A DNA stretch of 64,000 bases from Lacinutrix himadriensis (GTDB taxonomy: Bacteria > Bacteroidota > Bacteroidia > Flavobacteriales > Flavobacteriaceae): contig NZ_LIQI01000022.1 in assembly GCF_001418105.1 (NCBI RefSeq), positions 434,001 to 498,000 on the forward strand, given 5' to 3'. The position numbers and the translations under genes are program-made. Under the pieces are notes generated by a model, which was not told where the DNA came from, did not search any database, and saw nothing but the letters and a program-made list of their open reading frames with translations. This document shows, in pieces, positions 9,017-18,594 of this stretch (positions are counted from its first letter, which is position 1; each line of letters opens with the position of its first letter).

Positions 9017-9115
9017 CTCTTTTTTACTTTCTCGTTTTACAAAGAATTACTCTAAAAAGCTCTGTCTTCATATACGCGCCGAAGAAAACACCTAACTAAG
9101 ACGTGAAAACCAATC

Positions 9116-9460
9116 TTAATAAAACAGGTAAATCCAAATAGATCTTGAAATTCTATAATTAACTGCACCAAGCAAAAAGGCTATTAAAGTAATAATCAAA
9201 AAAACTCTTAAAGGAGATAAATCAATAAAATACCAAAACACAATAAGGCTTGCTATCATTTGTGCTACTGCAAGTGCATAACTAACAAACATAGCGCCAA
9301 AAAAGAAACCTGGTTCTCTTTCAAATTTAAAATCACATTCGTTACACCTAGCACTCATTTTAGGAATCTTAAACAACAACAAACTACCTCTAGTATTAAA
9401 GATATTTCCTTTTTTACAATTGGGACATTTACAATTTAATGCATTAAGAACTACACTCAT
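9116..9460 (-). CDS. DUF983 family membrane protein with zinc-ribbon-like cysteines
   Basis: 114 aa. Two CxxC pairs (CKCPNC near residue 11 and CNEC near residue 39) make a zinc-ribbon-like N-terminus, followed by EREPGFFFGAMFVSYAL, a signature of DUF983, and two transmembrane helices (about 55-78 and 82-104). The family is common in Bacteroidota and alphaproteobacteria, sometimes near cytochrome oxidase genes, but its function is not established. It is a single gene here, with no related neighbour. Confidence 0.82.
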   Translation of the reverse strand: MSVVLNALNCKCPNCKKGNIFNTRGSLLLFKIPKMSARCNECDFKFEREPGFFFGAMFVSYALAVAQMIASLIVFWYFIDLSPLRVFLIITLIAFLLGAVNYRISRSIWIYLFY

Positions 9461-9555
9461 AATCTATGAATTAATGGTGCTACAAAACTAGAAGAATAAA
9501 ACCTGAACAATCCTATAGAATAATCGCCATTTTTTGTACTTTTAAGACATTTACT

Positions 9556-10431
9556 ATGAAGATACCTGTTTTAAAAATTGATCAGTTTCAAAAATCGAAA
9601 CCTTTAAAAGATTTGTATATCAACTCTTTTTCCAACCACATAGCACGCAACAAGGACTTAATAAGCAAACCACACAGTCATAATTTCTATCTCTGCGTAC
9701 TCTTTACGGAAGGCACTGGAACCCATGAAATTGATTTCAATTCTTATACTATAAACCCCGGGAAGGTTTTCTTTTTAAAACCAGGACAAACCCATTTTTG
9801 GAAATTTGACACAAAACCGGAAGGCTATATCTTTTTTCATTCGCAAGCGTTTTACGACATGAAATTTTTAGACCATACACTGCATTCGTTTCCATTTTAT
9901 TATTCCTATCAAAATCCGCCTTTACTAGAAGTCCCGAAAGAGAAAAGACACGAATTACAATTAAAATTCCAAGAGGTTTATTACGAATATCAGGAAGACC
10001 ATCTTTTAAAAGAATTAAAAATAACGAACCTTATAAATAGCATTTATATAGCATTAACACGTGAATACACCGCAGATATAAATCCTGAAAAACTTATTTC
10101 GCCTAGCTATTCTATCATACTGGAAAAGTTAGAAAATGCCATAAACACGCATTTTTATAAAGAGAAACTACCAAAGTTTTATGCCAACCAGTTACATATA
10201 ACCACAAAGCATCTCAATAGAGTTGTAAAGCAGACGATAAACAAAACCACAAGTCAGTTAATCTCAGAAAGAATATTACTAGAATCTAAAAGGTTGATAG
10301 TTCATTCTAATAATAATTTAGCCAATGTTGCAAATACGCTAGAGTTTTCGGATTACGCCTATTTTTCAAAATTTTTCAAAGCCAAAACTGGAGAAACACC
10401 AATACATTTCAGGAAGAAGTATTTTCATTAA
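9556..10431 (+). CDS. AraC-family transcriptional regulator with cupin sensor domain
   Basis: 291 aa, cytoplasmic. The N-terminal half is a cupin-like ligand domain (KPHSHNFYLCVLFTEGTGTHEID, then FLKPGQTHFW). The C-terminal 100 residues hold the two helix-turn-helix motifs of AraC, with TTKHLNRVVKQ in the first and FSDYAYFSKFFKAKTGETP in the second. It should activate genes in response to a small molecule. It is monocistronic, and no sugar or resistance genes adjoin it, so its targets cannot be read from context. Confidence 0.92.
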   Translation: MKIPVLKIDQFQKSKPLKDLYINSFSNHIARNKDLISKPHSHNFYLCVLFTEGTGTHEIDFNSYTINPGKVFFLKPGQTHFWKFDTKPEGYIFFHSQAFYDMKFLDHTLHSFPFYYSYQNPPLLEVPKEKRHELQLKFQEVYYEYQEDHLLKELKITNLINSIYIALTREYTADINPEKLISPSYSIILEKLENAINTHFYKEKLPKFYANQLHITTKHLNRVVKQTINKTTSQLISERILLESKRLIVHSNNNLANVANTLEFSDYAYFSKFFKAKTGETPIHFRKKYFH

Positions 10432-10453
10432 AACCCTAACACCAACTCAGTTT

Positions 10454-11134
10454 CTAAACGGTATAAAGCGTCGTTACAATAACACCTTTCCCTTCTTTTA
10501 AAGGAATAGATAACAACCGTTTTTCATCTTGTACCTTAAAGTGAAATGGAGCTGCTAATACATCTAAACCACTTTTCTTTTTTAGCCTAATTCCTTGTCC
10601 GGAAATAATAGCTGCATTGGGTATAAAATCACCTTCTGGCACATGCTCGGTTATAATCACATATTTAAAACCCGATAATTTATTCAGTATATTTTGCACT
10701 TCAGCATTCGAGAGATGCTGTAATACTTGTCGTAATAAAACACAATCACCAGAAGGCAAATCAGCTACAGCAATATCCAAACAATAAAATTCTAAATGGT
10801 CTGCTATAAATTGTTCTTTATTATACTGTATAAGATCCGCAACGATATCTACACCCACGTACTTCTTGGTGTGTTCTACCAATTGCTTTCCTATGTTAAA
10901 ATCACCGCAACCTAAATCACAAACCACAAGTGGATTTTTAAAAGATTGTAAAAAAGAGCTTACAACATCTATATATGGTTGTACTATTTCTGGATCATGC
11001 GATCCTGCTCCAGAATAAAATGCAGAAGAATTGCTTCCCCAAAGGTTCATGGCATACACTTGCTCCATAGCGTCTTTAGTTGGCCAAGGTTGCTTTATTT
11101 TTTCAGGTTTATTTTCCTTCTTCTTATTTAGCAT
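10454..11134 (-). CDS. class I SAM-dependent methyltransferase
   Basis: 226 aa, soluble. A Rossmann-type SAM site is visible as VCDLGCGDFNIGKQL (motif I, near residue 71), with VGVDIV as the following acidic strand and LLRQVLQHLSN as the motif IV/V region. The substrate cannot be inferred. It is read from the same strand as yraN, with a 17 nt gap, so the two are likely co-transcribed. The first 15 residues are Lys-rich and poorly ordered. Confidence 0.82.
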   Translation of the reverse strand: MLNKKKENKPEKIKQPWPTKDAMEQVYAMNLWGSNSSAFYSGAGSHDPEIVQPYIDVVSSFLQSFKNPLVVCDLGCGDFNIGKQLVEHTKKYVGVDIVADLIQYNKEQFIADHLEFYCLDIAVADLPSGDCVLLRQVLQHLSNAEVQNILNKLSGFKYVIITEHVPEGDFIPNAAIISGQGIRLKKKSGLDVLAAPFHFKVQDEKRLLSIPLKEGKGVIVTTLYTV

Positions 11135-11151
11135 TTTTTTATAAGCAGGAA

Positions 11152-11511
11152 TTAGAAATGATAAAAAGCATTTTCTAAATGTTCTATTTCAAAGGTCTTT
11201 CCGGATTTAACAATTGCAATAATATCAAAACGCACTTCCACATCTAGTTTATTCGTGGTTACATAATGGTCTACTGCTTTTACTATGCGCTGAATTTGCT
11301 TCGGTTTTAAAAAGTCTTGCGGATTCCCAAAATCGATAGTAGATCTGGTTTTTACTTCCACTATGGCTAGAACATCTTTTTGTCTGGCAATAATATCTAC
11401 TTCGGCTTTTTGAAATCGGTAATTACGTTCCATAATTTCATAGCCATTTTGCAATAGAAAATCTACTGCTAACTCCTCTCCTTTTTCTCCAAGTTCATTG
11501 TGTTGTGCCAT
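11152..11511 (-). CDS. yraN: YraN family (UPF0102) predicted endonuclease-like protein
   Basis: 119 aa, the usual length. The pattern GEKGEELAVDFLLQNGY, then NYRFQKAEVDIIARQ and VEVKTRS, is the restriction-endonuclease-like fold of the UPF0102 family, with the E-x-D...E-x-K residues expected of a PD-(D/E)xK site. The family is nearly universal in bacteria and is linked by sequence to Holliday junction resolvases; its exact cellular role is unsettled. It lies upstream of a methyltransferase on the same strand. Confidence 0.93.
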   Translation of the reverse strand: MAQHNELGEKGEELAVDFLLQNGYEIMERNYRFQKAEVDIIARQKDVLAIVEVKTRSTIDFGNPQDFLKPKQIQRIVKAVDHYVTTNKLDVEVRFDIIAIVKSGKTFEIEHLENAFYHF

Positions 11512-11514
11512 CTT

Positions 11515-11712
11515 GTTCTTGCGCAGGCAGGAATCTCATCCTGTCTACCTAAATTTTTATCCACGAAGGTGGGAATCTTATTAATTTTACTTTATAATAA
11601 TTCAGGCTGGAATCTCTACCTACCAACTACATTTAATTTCCTGTTTTGTCATTTCGCACTAGATGCGGAATCTATTTTAAAAGTGGATCCTCAATCCCAT
11701 TCCCGATGATAA
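11515..11712. repeat. cluster of degenerate GGAATCT-type intergenic repeat units
   Basis: Non-coding gap between yraN and the LD-carboxypeptidase gene. It contains GCAGGAATCTCATCCTG, then AGGTGGGAATCTT, then GGCTGGAATCTC, then CATTTCGCACTAGATGCGGAATCT. The repeated 'GGAATCT' endings and short local palindromes (GGAT/ATCC type) suggest several decayed copies of a small dispersed element. A weak open frame through this stretch is judged not to be a gene. Confidence 0.5.
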
Positions 11713-11716
11713 AATA

Positions 11717-12733
11717 TTATTTCCAAAAAACAACAGTACTCACATCCTTTCCTACAGTTATGGTAGCATTTCTACCAAGAATCAAAGCGCGATTATCTTT
11801 TTCATGTCCCGCTGGAACATTAAAAACTATTGGGAAATCATATTCCGCTAAAGCATCTAAAATAAGTTGCTCTACAGAAGTCCCCCAAAGTGTGGTGTTT
11901 TTTCGCATCCTACTCATATCTCCAACCATAAGTCCTTTACAGTTTTCAAAATAGCCTGCTCGTTTTAAACTTTGCAGCATTCTATCAATATGGTATTTGT
12001 ATTCGCCAATTTCTTCTATAAATAAAATCTTCCCAGAAGTATCGATACTAGTACTAGAACCTAACATGGTGTGTAAAATAGTCAAATTTCCTCCAACCAC
12101 TGGAGCTGTAACTTCTCCCACTCTATTATAGGGCGATCCTTTTAAAGTATATGCTATTGGTTTTCCAAAAAGAGCATCTTTAAAAGTATTTATGCTTTCT
12201 TCTATCTCACTTAAATCTTTGGTTAAACTTACACACATTAAAGCGTGTAAAGACTCTACACCTTCATTATGCACTTGATTATGCAAAGCGGTAATATCAC
12301 TATAACCAATAACCCATTTCGGATTTTTCTTAAACGTAGTATAATCTAATTTATCCAAAATTCTAACCGTTCCATAACCACCTCTTGCAGACCAAATAGC
12401 GCTAATTGTTGGGTCGTCTAATGCTTTCTGAAAATCTTCACAACGCTGTGCATCTGTTCCTGCAAAGTGATTGTCTTTACTAAAAACATGATCACCTACA
12501 ACTACGTTTAAACTCCAACTTTTAAGTAATGCTGTAGCTTGTGCTACTTCGCCATTTCTGTTTTTTAATATTCCTGAAGGCGCAACAATAGCAACAGTAT
12601 CTCCTGCTTTTAAATAATCTGGTTGTATCAAAGTAGTCGTGTTTTTAATGCTATTTCCTTGTGCGTTTAGGCTTATCATTCCGAAGAAAAAAACCACACA
12701 AAACAGTTGCAAAAAGATTCGTTTTTTAGTCAT
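11717..12733 (-). CDS. muramoyltetrapeptide (LD-) carboxypeptidase, S66 family
   Basis: 338 aa from the ATG at 12733 (MTKKRIF); an upstream in-frame ATG at 12748 would put five extra residues before the signal peptide and is less likely. A Sec leader (LQLFCVVFFFGMISLNAQ) implies export to the periplasm. The enzyme family removes the terminal D-alanine from tetrapeptides during peptidoglycan recycling. The Ser nucleophile is in GYSDITALH, the Glu is in LFIEEIGE and the His is in PAGHEKDNRAL, matching the Ser-Glu-His triad of S66. Most LdcA proteins are cytoplasmic, so the exported form deserves note, although secreted S66 enzymes are common in Bacteroidota. Confidence 0.9.
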   Translation of the reverse strand: MTKKRIFLQLFCVVFFFGMISLNAQGNSIKNTTTLIQPDYLKAGDTVAIVAPSGILKNRNGEVAQATALLKSWSLNVVVGDHVFSKDNHFAGTDAQRCEDFQKALDDPTISAIWSARGGYGTVRILDKLDYTTFKKNPKWVIGYSDITALHNQVHNEGVESLHALMCVSLTKDLSEIEESINTFKDALFGKPIAYTLKGSPYNRVGEVTAPVVGGNLTILHTMLGSSTSIDTSGKILFIEEIGEYKYHIDRMLQSLKRAGYFENCKGLMVGDMSRMRKNTTLWGTSVEQLILDALAEYDFPIVFNVPAGHEKDNRALILGRNATITVGKDVSTVVFWK

Positions 12734-12776
12734 AATGTAAATGTACATTTTTTTTCTAAATCCCTCTTAAAATGCG

Positions 12777-12784
12777 TACTTTTG
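12777..12784 (+). promoter_or_regulatory. candidate -7 box (TACTTTTG) of metG
   Basis: An exact match to TAnnTTTG, 22 nt before the metG ATG. No convincing TTG element lies at the normal spacing upstream. Confidence 0.5.
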
Positions 12785-12806
12785 TGGCTTCAAAAAGAAA
12801 TTTACA

Positions 12807-14867
12807 ATGTCAAAGAGATATACTATTACTGCTGCTTTACCATATACTAACGGTCCAATTCATATTGGTCATTTAGCCGGAGTTTATGTGCCAGCAGATA
12901 TTTATGCACGTTTTATGCGTTTAACAGGAAACGATGTTGCTTTTATTTGCGGAAGTGATGAGCATGGTGTTCCAATCACTATTAAAGCAAAAAAAGAAGG
13001 TGTAACTCCGCAAGACATTGTAGATAAATATCACGCAATTATTAAAAAATCTTTTGAAGACTTCGGAATTACTTTCGATAACTACTCCCGTACTTCTGCG
13101 AAGATTCATCACGATACAGCTTCTGAGTTTTTTACAACTTTGTATGATAAAAACGAATTTGTTGAAGAAATTTCAGAACAACTTTATGATGCAGAAGCAA
13201 ATCAGTTTTTAGCAGATCGATTTGTAGTTGGTACGTGCCCAAAATGTGGAAACGAAGAAAGTTATGGTGACCAATGTGAAAACTGTGGAACTAGCCATAA
13301 TGCAACCGATTTAATTAATCCGAAATCCGCTATCACAGGAAATGTTCCTACTTTAAAACAAACCAAACACTGGTTTTTACCTTTAAATAAACACGAACAA
13401 TTTTTACGTGAATGGATTTTAGAGGGACATAAAAAAGATTGGAAACCGAATGTTTACGGACAAGTAAAATCATGGATTGATGATGGTTTACGTCCGCGTG
13501 CCGTAACCAGAGATTTAGATTGGGGAATTCCTGTACCACTTGAAGGAGCCGAAGGAAAAGTACTTTACGTTTGGTTTGATGCACCAATTGGCTATATCTC
13601 TTCTACTAAAGAATGGGCAGCACGTGTTGGAAAAGATTGGGAACCATATTGGAAAGATAAAGACACGAAACTAGTACACTTTATAGGTAAAGACAATATT
13701 GTGTTTCACTGTATTATTTTTCCAGCAATGCTAAAAGCGGAAGGTTCTTATATTCTTCCAGATAACGTACCAGCAAACGAGTTTTTAAATCTAGAAGGTA
13801 AAAAACTTTCTACCTCAAAAAACTGGGCCGTTTGGTTACCTGAATATTTAGAAGATTTCCCAAATCAACAAGATGTATTGCGTTATGCATTAACAGCAAA
13901 TGCACCAGAAAGTAAGGATAACGATTTTACTTGGAAAGATTTTCAAGCAAGAAACAACAACGAATTAGTAGCCATTTTTGGTAACTTCATTAATCGTGTG
14001 GTTGTTTTAACGAATAAATATTACGAAGGAATTGTTCCAGAACCAACCGCTTTTTCAGAAATAGACCAAGAAACTCTTGCTGCAATTAAAGCATATCCAA
14101 ATGTGATTTCTAGTTCTATTGAAAGATACCGATTTAGAGAAGCTGGTCAAGAATTAATGAATCTTGCTCGATTAGGAAATAAATATTTAGCAGACGAAGA
14201 ACCTTGGAAAGTTATTAAACTAGACGAAGCTAGAACAAAAACAATCATGTACGTGGCATTGCAAATCGCTTCGGCTTTAGCAACATTAAGCGAACCGTTT
14301 TTACCGTTTACTTCTACTAAACTAAAATCTATTCTTAATGTCACGTCGAGCGCAGTCGAGACGTCTTGGGACGAAGTAACAACCAAAGAAGTATTACTTC
14401 CAGCTGGACATCAAATAGGAAAAGCAGAATTACTTTTCTCTAAAATTGAGGACAGCGAAATACAGAAACAACTAGATAAATTAGAAGCTAGTAAAAAAGC
14501 AAACGAAATAGCAAACGCAGTTGTGGAGCCACAAAAAGAAACGATTGCTTTTGAAGATTTTACTAAATTAGATATTCGCGTTGGTACTATTCTGGAAGCC
14601 GAAAAAATGCCAAAAGCAAAAAAGCTTTTAGTACTTAAAGTAGACACAGGAATTGATGTAAGAACTATTGTTTCTGGTATTGCAGAAAGTTTTACAGCAG
14701 AAGAAGTGGTTGGTAAAAAAGTAACTGTTTTAGTAAACCTTGCTCCTAGAGCACTTCGTGGTGTAGAAAGCCAAGGAATGATTTTAATGACCGAAACACC
14801 AGATGGTAAATTGGTTTTTGTAAATCCTGATGATGCTAATGTTAGTAACGGATTGCATATTAGCTAA
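12807..14867 (+). CDS. metG: methionyl-tRNA synthetase, with C-terminal tRNA-binding domain
   Basis: 686 aa, cytoplasmic; charges tRNA-Met. The class I signature is [12 protein letters not shown] near residue 18 (HIGH box), and the KMSKS-type loop is KLSTS near residue 333. The zinc knuckle is CPKCG...CENC (about residues 145-161). After the anticodon-binding helices, the C-terminal 110 residues ([17 protein letters not shown] onward) form the EMAP/Trbp-like tRNA-binding domain. Codons 512-520 (VTSSAVETS) are encoded by a 27-base palindromic repeat that looks like a genome-dispersed element, placed in the linker between the helical domain and the tRNA-binding domain. A lipoprotein gene starts 1 nt after the stop. 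Confidence 0.98.
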   Translation: MSKRYTITAALPYTNGPIHIGHLAGVYVPADIYARFMRLTGNDVAFICGSDEHGVPITIKAKKEGVTPQDIVDKYHAIIKKSFEDFGITFDNYSRTSAKIHHDTASEFFTTLYDKNEFVEEISEQLYDAEANQFLADRFVVGTCPKCGNEESYGDQCENCGTSHNATDLINPKSAITGNVPTLKQTKHWFLPLNKHEQFLREWILEGHKKDWKPNVYGQVKSWIDDGLRPRAVTRDLDWGIPVPLEGAEGKVLYVWFDAPIGYISSTKEWAARVGKDWEPYWKDKDTKLVHFIGKDNIVFHCIIFPAMLKAEGSYILPDNVPANEFLNLEGKKLSTSKNWAVWLPEYLEDFPNQQDVLRYALTANAPESKDNDFTWKDFQARNNNELVAIFGNFINRVVVLTNKYYEGIVPEPTAFSEIDQETLAAIKAYPNVISSSIERYRFREAGQELMNLARLGNKYLADEEPWKVIKLDEARTKTIMYVALQIASALATLSEPFLPFTSTKLKSILNVTSSAVETSWDEVTTKEVLLPAGHQIGKAELLFSKIEDSEIQKQLDKLEASKKANEIANAVVEPQKETIAFEDFTKLDIRVGTILEAEKMPKAKKLLVLKVDTGIDVRTIVSGIAESFTAEEVVGKKVTVLVNLAPRALRGVESQGMILMTETPDGKLVFVNPDDANVSNGLHIS
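14340..14366. repeat. palindromic repeat embedded in frame in metG
   Basis: The core TCGAGCGCAGTCGA is an inverted repeat (TCGA arms, with ACG/CGT extensions and a 2-nt bulge). Related decayed copies appear between genes in this window, for example TTCGACTACCTTCAAAATGACG near 51690. The unit is 27 nt, exactly nine codons, and is distinctly GC-rich in an AT-rich gene. Confidence 0.7.
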
Positions 14868-14868
14868 A

Positions 14869-15336
14869 ATGAAAAGGCTATTCTTGCTATTTATTGCAAT
14901 ATCGATAGTGTCTTGTAAAACAGCTACTCCTATAAAACAGAAGACTGCGTTTCGTCTTTCGGATAACTGGTTACTTAAAAAAGTATCTTTTGTAGATCCA
15001 AATATCTTCGAAAAAACAATACTTTTTAATGACGCCACAAATCAATGTTTTAAAGATAGTCGTTGGCAATTTAATCCAAAAAACACTATTGGCACCTATG
15101 CAATAAATGACCTTTATTGCACTATTGGTAAACGTGAAATATCCTATAGGTTTTTAAAAACAGAAGAGAAAACAGGCTATTCTCACATTGTTTTAAAGAC
15201 AAAAAATAAAGCGGGTACATCTAAAGATTATAGAATAAAAATAACAGAGATCTCAAGTACTTCTATGCAATGGCACTATGTTATTTACATTAAAAACGAA
15301 AGACATACTATTAATATGTTGTTTGAAAAAGCATAA
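14869..15336 (+). CDS. lipocalin-like lipoprotein
   Basis: 155 aa from the ATG at 14869, chosen because it yields a clean lipoprotein leader (MKRLFLLFIAISIVSC) and lies 1 nt after the metG stop; longer in-frame starts run inside metG. The mature part is a beta-rich lipocalin-type domain with NWLLKKVSF, TYAINDLYC and MQWHYVI. It should be anchored in the outer or inner membrane through the Cys at residue 16. A paralogue with the same blocks lies at 18595-19062 but has lost the lipobox Cys. The ligand is unknown. Confidence 0.85.
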   Translation: MKRLFLLFIAISIVSCKTATPIKQKTAFRLSDNWLLKKVSFVDPNIFEKTILFNDATNQCFKDSRWQFNPKNTIGTYAINDLYCTIGKREISYRFLKTEEKTGYSHIVLKTKNKAGTSKDYRIKITEISSTSMQWHYVIYIKNERHTINMLFEKA

Positions 15337-15356
15337 AAACCACATACATTTATATA

Positions 15357-16142
15357 ATGAAAACACGGATATTAAATCTAGTTGTAATCCTTGTATTATT
15401 GACAAGTTGCAATAGCACAAAAAAAGAAAATACAGAAAAAGAAACAACAAAGGAAATTACTATAGACGATCATACTAGCAAAACCGCTTTAGATTGGCAA
15501 GGCGTTTACAAAGGCACACTACCTTGTGCAGATTGTTCTGGTATTAAAACTACCATCCAACTAAACGAAGACCTAACCTATTCTGCAATTCATGAATATG
15601 AAGGTAAAAAAGATGGCGTATTTAATAGTAGAGGCTATTTTAAATGGATTGAAAACGGACAAAAAATCATATTATCGGATGCTGATGAAACAAGCTATTT
15701 TGTAGGAGAAAATACACTAACCCAATTAGATGCTTCTGGAAATAAAGTAACAGGAGAATTAGCAAAGTTTTACATTTTAAAAAAACAAGTTATTTCTAAA
15801 AAGGAGGCTATTGCTTTTACAAACACCAAATGGAAATTAACCAATTTACTAGGTAAAGATGTGAGTTCTAAAAATGCTTTTATTACATTTTCTACAGAAG
15901 ATAATAAAGTGTATGGAAATGGAAGTTGCAACAACTTTAATGGTGCCTTCACATTAAAAGAAGGTAATAGAATCGTACTTTCTAAAATAGCCTCAACCAT
16001 GATGTCTTGTGAAGACATGTCTACAGAAACACCATTTTTAAGTATTCTTGAAAAAGTAGACAACTACTCCTTAAATGCGAATAAAATGACACTTAACAAA
16101 GCTAAAATGGCACCACTTGCTGTTTTTGAAGCTGTAGAATAA
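15357..16142 (+). CDS. NlpE-like/META-domain lipoprotein
   Basis: 261 aa with a lipobox leader (LVVILVLLTSC). Residues about 40-145 match the N-terminal domain of NlpE, including GVYKGTLPCADCSGIKTT with its CxxC pair. Residues about 150-260 form a META (HslJ-like) domain with NTKWKLTNLLG, GNGSCNNFNG and the TMMSCEDM segment. NlpE in Escherichia coli links surface stress to the Cpx response; that pathway is not known to exist in this group, so a general envelope-stress or metal-related role is only an inference. It is 20 nt downstream of the lipocalin-like gene and probably in one unit with it. A strong terminator follows. Confidence 0.88.
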   Translation: MKTRILNLVVILVLLTSCNSTKKENTEKETTKEITIDDHTSKTALDWQGVYKGTLPCADCSGIKTTIQLNEDLTYSAIHEYEGKKDGVFNSRGYFKWIENGQKIILSDADETSYFVGENTLTQLDASGNKVTGELAKFYILKKQVISKKEAIAFTNTKWKLTNLLGKDVSSKNAFITFSTEDNKVYGNGSCNNFNGAFTLKEGNRIVLSKIASTMMSCEDMSTETPFLSILEKVDNYSLNANKMTLNKAKMAPLAVFEAVE

Positions 16143-16165
16143 ACACAAAAACAATCATAATAATT

Positions 16166-16198
16166 AACCTTGTAGTCTAGTGCTACAAGGTTTTTTTT
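16166..16198 (+). terminator. intrinsic terminator after the NlpE/META gene
   Basis: A ten-pair stem (AACCTTGTAG with CTACAAGGTT) and a 7-nt loop, followed by a T run. Confidence 0.88.
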
Positions 16199-16226
16199 AT
16201 TACTTTTCTAAAATTAAAACTGTCTT

Positions 16227-18344
16227 ATGATTTCTTATATAATTTCCAAAACCCAATTACCAGAAACTTCCGTTAAAAACACCGTCGAATTATTAAACCA
16301 AGACTGCACCATTCCTTTTATTTCTAGGTACCGAAAAGAAGTTACAGGAAATTTAGACGAAGTACAAATTGGAGATATTGTAAAATATAAAGAACAATTT
16401 GAAGCTTTAGAAAAACGTAAAGCAGCAATTATTAAAGCCTTGGAAGAACAAGATGTTTTAACGGCAGAGTTAAAAACCAAAGTGGAAGCTTGTACCGATT
16501 TAACCACACTAGAAGATTTATACTTACCATATAAGAAAAAACGTAAAACCAAAGCAGAAACAGCTCGTAAAAACGGATTAGAACCATTGGCAAAGATTAT
16601 CATGAGTCAAAATGCGAATGACATAGAATCTATTTCTTTTAAATATGTAAAAGGTGAAATTACTTCTGTTGAAGATGCTTTAGAAGGCGCAAGACATATT
16701 ATTGCCGAGTGGATTAACGAGCGTACAGATGTTAGAAATAACATTAGAAAACAGCTGGAACGTTTCGCAATCATTTCCACGAAAGTGATAAAAACAAAAG
16801 CAGAAGACGAAAAAGCACAAAAATTTAGAGACTACTTTAAATGGGAAGAATCTTTAAGCCGCATTCCTTCGCATAGACTATTGGCTATTTTAAGAGCAGA
16901 AGCCGAAGGTTTTATTCGTGTAAAAATGGAGATTGACAATGAAAGCGCTTTACATAAAATAGAAAACAAAATCATACGCTCTCAAAACGCATGTGCCAAT
17001 CAAATAGAATTAGCAATAGCAGATGCATACAAACGTTTGCTTTTCCCTTCGTTATCTAATGAAGCCTTACAAATAGCAAAAGACAAAGCAGATGCGTCTG
17101 CAATTAGCGTATTTGCGAAAAACTTAAAACAACTCTTATTAGGTTCTCCTTTAGGTGAAAAAAGAGTACTTGCTATAGATCCTGGTTTTAGATCTGGTTG
17201 TAAAGTGGTTTGCTTAGATGCACAAGGACAACTCAAACACAATGAAAACATTTATCCGCATGCTCCAAAAAACGATAGTATTGGAGCGATGAATACTATT
17301 AGCACTTTAGCAGACACCTACAAAATTGAAGCTATTGCTATTGGTAACGGAACAGCTTCTCGTGAAACCGAAACTTTAATTAGAAAAATTCATTTTAAAA
17401 ACGACATGCAAATATTTGTGGTTAGCGAAGCTGGAGCAAGTATTTATTCGGCATCTAAAATTGCTCGTGATGAATTTCCAGATTATGATGTAACCGTAAG
17501 AGGCTCTGTTTCTATTGGTAGACGTTTACAAGATCCATTAGCAGAACTTGTGAAAATTGACGCAAAATCAATTGGTGTTGGTCAGTACCAACATGATGTA
17601 GACCAAAGCAAACTTCAAAAAGAATTAGATGTTGTAGTAGAGAATTGTGTAAATAGTGTTGGTGTAAATATTAATACAGCAAGCAAAAGTTTACTAAGTT
17701 ATGTTTCTGGTATCGGACCAAAATTAGCCGAAAACATTTTTAATTACAGAAACGAAAACGGTGTGTTTTCTTCTAGAAATGAAATAAAAGAGGTGCCAAG
17801 ATTAGGAGGAAAAGCTTTTGAGCAAGGTGCTGCTTTTTTAAGAATTAAAGATGCCAAAAATCCGTTAGACGATTCTGCAGTACATCCAGAAAGTTATAAA
17901 ATAGTAGGAAAAATGGCAAAGGATCTAAAAGTAACTGTAGAAGATTTAATTGGTAATACAACATTACTTCAGAAAGTAAATTTAAAAAATTACAGTACCC
18001 AAACAGTAGGTTTACTAACTCTTGAGGATATCATAAAGGAGCTTGAAAAACCAGGCTTAGATATTAGAGAAGAAGCGAAGGTTTTTGCTTTTAATCAAAA
18101 CATTAAAACGATTAACGACCTTGAAGAAGGGCAATTATTACCAGGAATTGTAAATAACATTACCAATTTTGGATGTTTTGTAGATGTTGGAATTAAAGAA
18201 AGTGGCTTGATACACGTTTCTAATCTTTCCGACTCTTTTGTTAAAGACGTAAATGCCCATGTACATTTACACCAACAAATCACTGTAAAAGTTCTTGAAA
18301 TAGATGTAGTTAGAAAGCGTATTCAGTTAAAATTACACAAATAG
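16227..18344 (+). CDS. tex: Tex-family RNA-binding transcription accessory protein
   Basis: 705 aa, cytoplasmic. The N-terminal helical region (PFISRYRKEVTGNLDE) is diagnostic of Tex. A YqgF-like RNase H fold follows (RVLAIDPGFRSGCKVVCLD near residue 313), then helix-hairpin-helix motifs (VNINTASKSLLSYVSGIGPKL) and a C-terminal S1 domain (LLPGIVNNITNFGCFVDVG to the end). Tex binds nucleic acids and affects transcription and stress tolerance in several bacteria. Length is slightly under the typical 720-780 aa, but all domains are present. It is monocistronic, after a terminator. Confidence 0.96.
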   Translation: MISYIISKTQLPETSVKNTVELLNQDCTIPFISRYRKEVTGNLDEVQIGDIVKYKEQFEALEKRKAAIIKALEEQDVLTAELKTKVEACTDLTTLEDLYLPYKKKRKTKAETARKNGLEPLAKIIMSQNANDIESISFKYVKGEITSVEDALEGARHIIAEWINERTDVRNNIRKQLERFAIISTKVIKTKAEDEKAQKFRDYFKWEESLSRIPSHRLLAILRAEAEGFIRVKMEIDNESALHKIENKIIRSQNACANQIELAIADAYKRLLFPSLSNEALQIAKDKADASAISVFAKNLKQLLLGSPLGEKRVLAIDPGFRSGCKVVCLDAQGQLKHNENIYPHAPKNDSIGAMNTISTLADTYKIEAIAIGNGTASRETETLIRKIHFKNDMQIFVVSEAGASIYSASKIARDEFPDYDVTVRGSVSIGRRLQDPLAELVKIDAKSIGVGQYQHDVDQSKLQKELDVVVENCVNSVGVNINTASKSLLSYVSGIGPKLAENIFNYRNENGVFSSRNEIKEVPRLGGKAFEQGAAFLRIKDAKNPLDDSAVHPESYKIVGKMAKDLKVTVEDLIGNTTLLQKVNLKNYSTQTVGLLTLEDIIKELEKPGLDIREEAKVFAFNQNIKTINDLEEGQLLPGIVNNITNFGCFVDVGIKESGLIHVSNLSDSFVKDVNAHVHLHQQITVKVLEIDVVRKRIQLKLHK

Positions 18345-18594
18345 TTGTAAAAAATCGTAAAAAAAACCACTTAATCTTTGGAAAAATAACCGTTAATGTG
18401 CTATATTCGTACTTTGTCGATGAAATCATTGTCAAAATACCCTAAAAACCCTAACAATAGCATAGGAATGTTTAATGAAGATTGCTTTTCATTAAACATT
18501 TTTTAAAACATTATTTAGAAGACGGAATTACCAAGAAAGGGGACTGGTTTTTCAAGAATCTTAATCATGTAATGCTAACAACATTAATAGCAAA
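18345..18594. other. intergenic region, no gene seen
   Basis: 250 nt between tex and the second lipocalin-like gene. Apart from the terminator-like hairpin at 18467-18504, I see only AT-rich sequence, with no reliable promoter match. Confidence 0.6.
18467..18504 (+). terminator. terminator-like hairpin downstream of tex
   Basis: A perfect 13-pair stem (AATGTTTAATGAA with TTCATTAAACATT), an 8-nt loop and a T-rich tail. It is 120 nt after the tex stop, which is long for a terminator but still the only candidate in the gap. Confidence 0.65.

Noticed and set aside
11500-11954. Plus-strand open frames over the repeat region and the LD-carboxypeptidase C-terminus
   Set aside because: They are built from repeat sequence and the antisense of a well-supported gene, and have no recognisable domain.
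14830-14868. Upstream start of the first lipocalin-like gene inside metG
   Set aside because: The ATG at 14869 gives a perfect lipobox leader and lies directly after the metG stop.
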